A program made the translations under genes and the position numbers. This document shows positions 33,381 to 35,510 of a stretch of DNA of 35,510 bases, one piece after another (position 1 is the first letter of the stretch; each line of letters begins with the position of its first letter). Where the stretch lies: the NCBI GenBank assembly GCA_007129085.1, contig SKWF01000117.1:1-35510 (forward strand), written 5' to 3'. The notes below the pieces were generated by a model. The model searched no databases and was not told the DNA's origin. It saw only the letters and a program-made list of their open reading frames with translations. This stretch comes from Balneolaceae bacterium. Its GTDB lineage: Bacteria > Bacteroidota > Rhodothermia > Balneolales > Balneolaceae.

Positions 33381-35123
33381 ATGTCACCTATAAAAGCATT
33401 TCTACCCTTTCTATTATTAATTCTGTTTGCCGGTTGTGAATCGGAGTCACCCGATTTCGCAGACCTTGTGTTAACCAATGCAACTGTCTGGACGGTGGAT
33501 GATGACATGCCCGAAGCAGAGGCCGTTGCCATCCGTAGTAATGAAATTATGGCGGTGGGATCAGCAGATGAAATATCCGAACTTGTCACCCATAATACAG
33601 AAGTCATCGATCTTGACGGTGCATTTGTCCTCCCCGGATTTAACGACAATCATGTTCATTTTGCCAATGCCGCTCGGTTCCTTGAATTCAATATCATGCG
33701 CACCTCCACTCAGGATGAGTTTGTGGAACGGATCGAAAACGTGGTATCCCGCCTGAATGAAGGCGAATGGATCCTTGGCGGATTTTGGGGTGCCTATGAT
33801 GACTGGGAATTCGGAAGCCCCGGTACCGGTGGCGGTGAACGGTTCACCCCGGAGATGTCACTCGTTGAAGAAATCACCGAAAATCATCCCATATTTATAC
33901 AACGGTTCGACCGTTCGGAATACGCCGTAAACCGAAGAGCGTTGACAGAAGCCGGGCTCGATCCGGATAATCCCGAAGCGGCCGGAATTGAGTTTGAACG
34001 TGACGAAGATGGAAACCCTACCGGAACTGTGAAGGGCGACCAAGTCGCTGAATTTTTCGGTGAGTTTACACCTGACGATTTCTCCTTTGAAAGACGAGTG
34101 CAGCAGACAGTAAATGCACTGGCTGAAATTCGTAAATACGGGGTAACCAACGTCAGCGATATGTCGGACGATACGCAGGTTGAGATTTATGAAATGCTCC
34201 GTGACGAAGGGGAACTGACTAGCCGTATCCACTATCGCTACCATCTTGAGCGGTGGGAAGAGCTTGCTGAAAGCGGTATTGAAATTGGCTCGGGAGATGA
34301 ATGGATTCGTCTTGGATCCCTGAAGGGGCATATCGATGGAATTATGGGGAACAGCACCGCACGTTTTTTTGAACCGTACGATCACATGCCGGATGAGCGC
34401 GGAAGCTGGCGACGGCTGATGGTAGATGAGGCCGGCGAGTACGATCCGGAGCGATTTTACAGCTACATGCAGCAGGCTGATGAAGCCGGACTTCAACTCA
34501 CTATCCACGCAATTGGAGATGAAGCCAACCACTTGCTATTGAATATGCTGGAGCGACTGATTGAAGACAATGGCGAAAAAGATCGGCGGTTCCGCCTGGT
34601 GCACGCCCAGGTCATGCAAGATGAAGATATTGAGCGCCTTGGTGAACTCGATGTAATTGCAGAAGTGCAGCCGATTCACGCAAGTGACGATATGCGATGG
34701 ATGGAAGAGCGCATCGGCAGCGAGCGGTCTGAAGGGGCATACGCATTTAACAGTATTCTTGAAAGTGGAGCGGTGCTCAGTTTTGGAACAGACTGGCCGG
34801 GGACTGCAGCCGCTGAGTATCATATCAGCCCCATGTATGGACTCTACGCCGCCATCACCCGTAAAACGATGACGGGTGAACCCGAAGGCGGCTGGTTCCC
34901 TGAGGAGCGAATCTCGATGGAAGAAGCAATCCGTGCATATACGCTCAATACTGCCTATGCCAATTTTGAGGATGACATCAAAGGAAGTATTACCCCGGGG
35001 AAACTGGCCGATATTACCGTACTGGATCAGAACCTGTTTGAGGTTGAGCCGATGAACCTGCCGGATGTAGAGGTACTCTACACAATTGTGGATGGAGATA
35101 TTGTGTATCAGAGATCAAATTAG
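33381..35123 (+). CDS. Amidohydrolase of the YtcJ type, lipoprotein
   Basis: A 580-residue metal-dependent hydrolase of the amidohydrolase_3 (YtcJ/N-substituted formamide deformylase-like) group. The N-terminus has a lipoprotein signal with lipobox LFAGC and Cys19, so it is likely anchored in a membrane facing the periplasm. The domain then follows the family: LVLTNATVWTVDDDMPEAEA, PGFNDNHVHFANAARFLEF with the HxH metal pair, TIHAIGDEANHLLL with its His, RLVHAQVMQDEDIERL with the next His, and SFGTDWPG with the catalytic Asp. The C-terminal NTAYANFEDDIKGSITPGKLADITVLD is typical. The substrate is unknown. It stands alone, with the tRNA cluster before it. Confidence 0.93.
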   Translation: MSPIKAFLPFLLLILFAGCESESPDFADLVLTNATVWTVDDDMPEAEAVAIRSNEIMAVGSADEISELVTHNTEVIDLDGAFVLPGFNDNHVHFANAARFLEFNIMRTSTQDEFVERIENVVSRLNEGEWILGGFWGAYDDWEFGSPGTGGGERFTPEMSLVEEITENHPIFIQRFDRSEYAVNRRALTEAGLDPDNPEAAGIEFERDEDGNPTGTVKGDQVAEFFGEFTPDDFSFERRVQQTVNALAEIRKYGVTNVSDMSDDTQVEIYEMLRDEGELTSRIHYRYHLERWEELAESGIEIGSGDEWIRLGSLKGHIDGIMGNSTARFFEPYDHMPDERGSWRRLMVDEAGEYDPERFYSYMQQADEAGLQLTIHAIGDEANHLLLNMLERLIEDNGEKDRRFRLVHAQVMQDEDIERLGELDVIAEVQPIHASDDMRWMEERIGSERSEGAYAFNSILESGAVLSFGTDWPGTAAAEYHISPMYGLYAAITRKTMTGEPEGGWFPEERISMEEAIRAYTLNTAYANFEDDIKGSITPGKLADITVLDQNLFEVEPMNLPDVEVLYTIVDGDIVYQRSN

Positions 35124-35132
35124 ATAAAGAAT

Positions 35133-35233
35133 AGACATGGTATTTCTACTGCCTGATCATTTTGCATGGTGGGGCGGCCAAAAATAACTTTCCATTTTAG
35201 TTCAAATTACCGGCCCTTAGAAATACCATGTCT
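35133..35233. repeat. Long-range inverted repeat A
   Basis: AGACATGGTATTTCTA (35133-35148) pairs perfectly with TAGAAATACCATGTCT (35218-35233) around a 69-nt loop, just after the amidohydrolase stop. It may act as a 3' structure or terminator between convergent genes, but it lacks a T-tract. It shares its inner sequence with repeat B. Confidence 0.85.
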
Positions 35234-35250
35234 GTACAGCAAGGATAGAA

Positions 35251-35329
35251 AACCCGCAATGTTTCTTTGCCATCTCCGGCAGTTTGGTAGAAATTAATTA
35301 GCCTTTGAAAAGAAATAACATTGCGGGTT
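35251..35329. repeat. Long-range inverted repeat B
   Basis: AACCCGCAATGT (35251-35262) pairs perfectly with ACATTGCGGGTT (35318-35329) around 55 nt. Further partial pairing inside involves TTTCTT and AAGAAA. It is close to repeat A and similar in layout, but its outer stem is different. Confidence 0.8.
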
Positions 35330-35356
35330 CTACCCAACTTGTATTTATTGACAGAA

Positions 35357-35510
35357 CTAATCCTTAAACGTCAGTTTAAAAACAACGAGTGCCCCCACCA
35401 GTAACAGGGTAATTCCGTTTGCTAAAATAATGGGGAGATCCAGGATCAGCAGGCCGTAAATAAGCCACATTATCACTCCACCGGTAAATATTGAAAATGT
35501 ACCAAGGGAG
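35357..35510 (-). CDS. SemiSWEET-type sugar transporter, partial (C-terminus)
   Basis: An open frame on the minus strand runs off the right edge, leaving 50 C-terminal residues and the stop. The sequence SLGTFSIFTGGVIMWLIYGL, followed by LDLPIILANGITLLL and VVFKLTF, matches the last two helices of bacterial SemiSWEET (MtN3/PQ-loop) transporters: the WLIYG and N-G pattern around the second and third spans. These proteins are 85-100 residues long and work as dimers to move sugars across the inner membrane. The first helix with its PQ motif lies outside the window. The gene is convergent with the amidohydrolase. Confidence 0.82.
   Translation of the reverse strand, partial: SLGTFSIFTGGVIMWLIYGLLILDLPIILANGITLLLVGALVVFKLTFKD

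Noticed and set aside
35132..35330. Integron attC sites as an explanation for the two inverted repeats
   Set aside because: The GTTRRRY and RYYYAAC core boxes do not fit: repeat B reads GTTCTAC. There are no gene cassettes or integrase.
1..35510. CRISPR array, toxin-antitoxin pair, restriction system or prophage
   Set aside because: No regularly spaced repeats, no small paired genes of those families, and no methylase, nuclease, integrase or phage structural gene was seen.

Overview
The window is a stretch of bacterial chromosome made mostly of housekeeping and central-metabolism genes. A lineage near Bacteroidota/Rhodothermota, most likely Balneolota, is suggested by several things: most starts lack a Shine-Dalgarno sequence, the fructose-bisphosphatase is of class III, the S1 protein has long acidic and lysine-rich tails, the tRNA genes carry no encoded CCA, and a clpC and SSS symporters of the type common in that group are present. 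This placement is inference from gene content and style, not from a marker comparison.

Layout. 1-8.2 kb: rarA (-), a two-CBS-domain protein (+), an acyl-CoA carboxylase beta subunit (pccB-like, -) just downstream of an unrecognised very acidic 631-residue protein (-), an orphan ABC ATPase (+) and class III fbp (-). 8.5-15 kb: a glycerol module, with a GntR/UTRA regulator followed by glpK, glpD, glpF and an outer-membrane porin that ends at a strong terminator. A HutC-type palindrome lies just upstream of glpK, and each gap between the four genes holds a perfect-stem hairpin. Fbp next door fits gluconeogenic growth on glycerol. 15.2-19.2 kb: an M29 aminopeptidase, a metal-dependent amidohydrolase and a sodium:solute symporter, probably one catabolic operon.

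19.2-22.5 kb is the oddest part. A GC-rich, structured non-coding block of about 350 bp, which I read as a truncated group II intron, sits tail to tail with an isolated nuoJ-nuoK pair. A 522-bp gene-free gap, an orphan MoxR ATPase and a small basic protein follow. 22.5-29.9 kb: cmk-rpsA (-), rpsT-gpmI (+) and clpC (+). 29.9-32.1 kb: a secreted protein (-) and a family 2 glycosyltransferase (+).

32.2-33.2 kb: a six-gene tRNA cluster (Pro, Arg, Cys, Glu, His, Glu). A 23-bp copy of the tRNA-Pro 3' end lies 124 bp downstream of the original, as expected of an attachment-site scar. 33.4-35.5 kb: a lipoprotein amidohydrolase of the YtcJ type, two adjacent long-range inverted repeats that share inner sequence but have different stems, and the C-terminal part of a SemiSWEET sugar transporter running off the window.

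No CRISPR array, intact transposase, phage gene or recognised defence system was found. The most unusual signals are non-coding: the intron-like block, the tRNA scar, the paired hairpins near 35.2 kb and the glp operator and hairpins.
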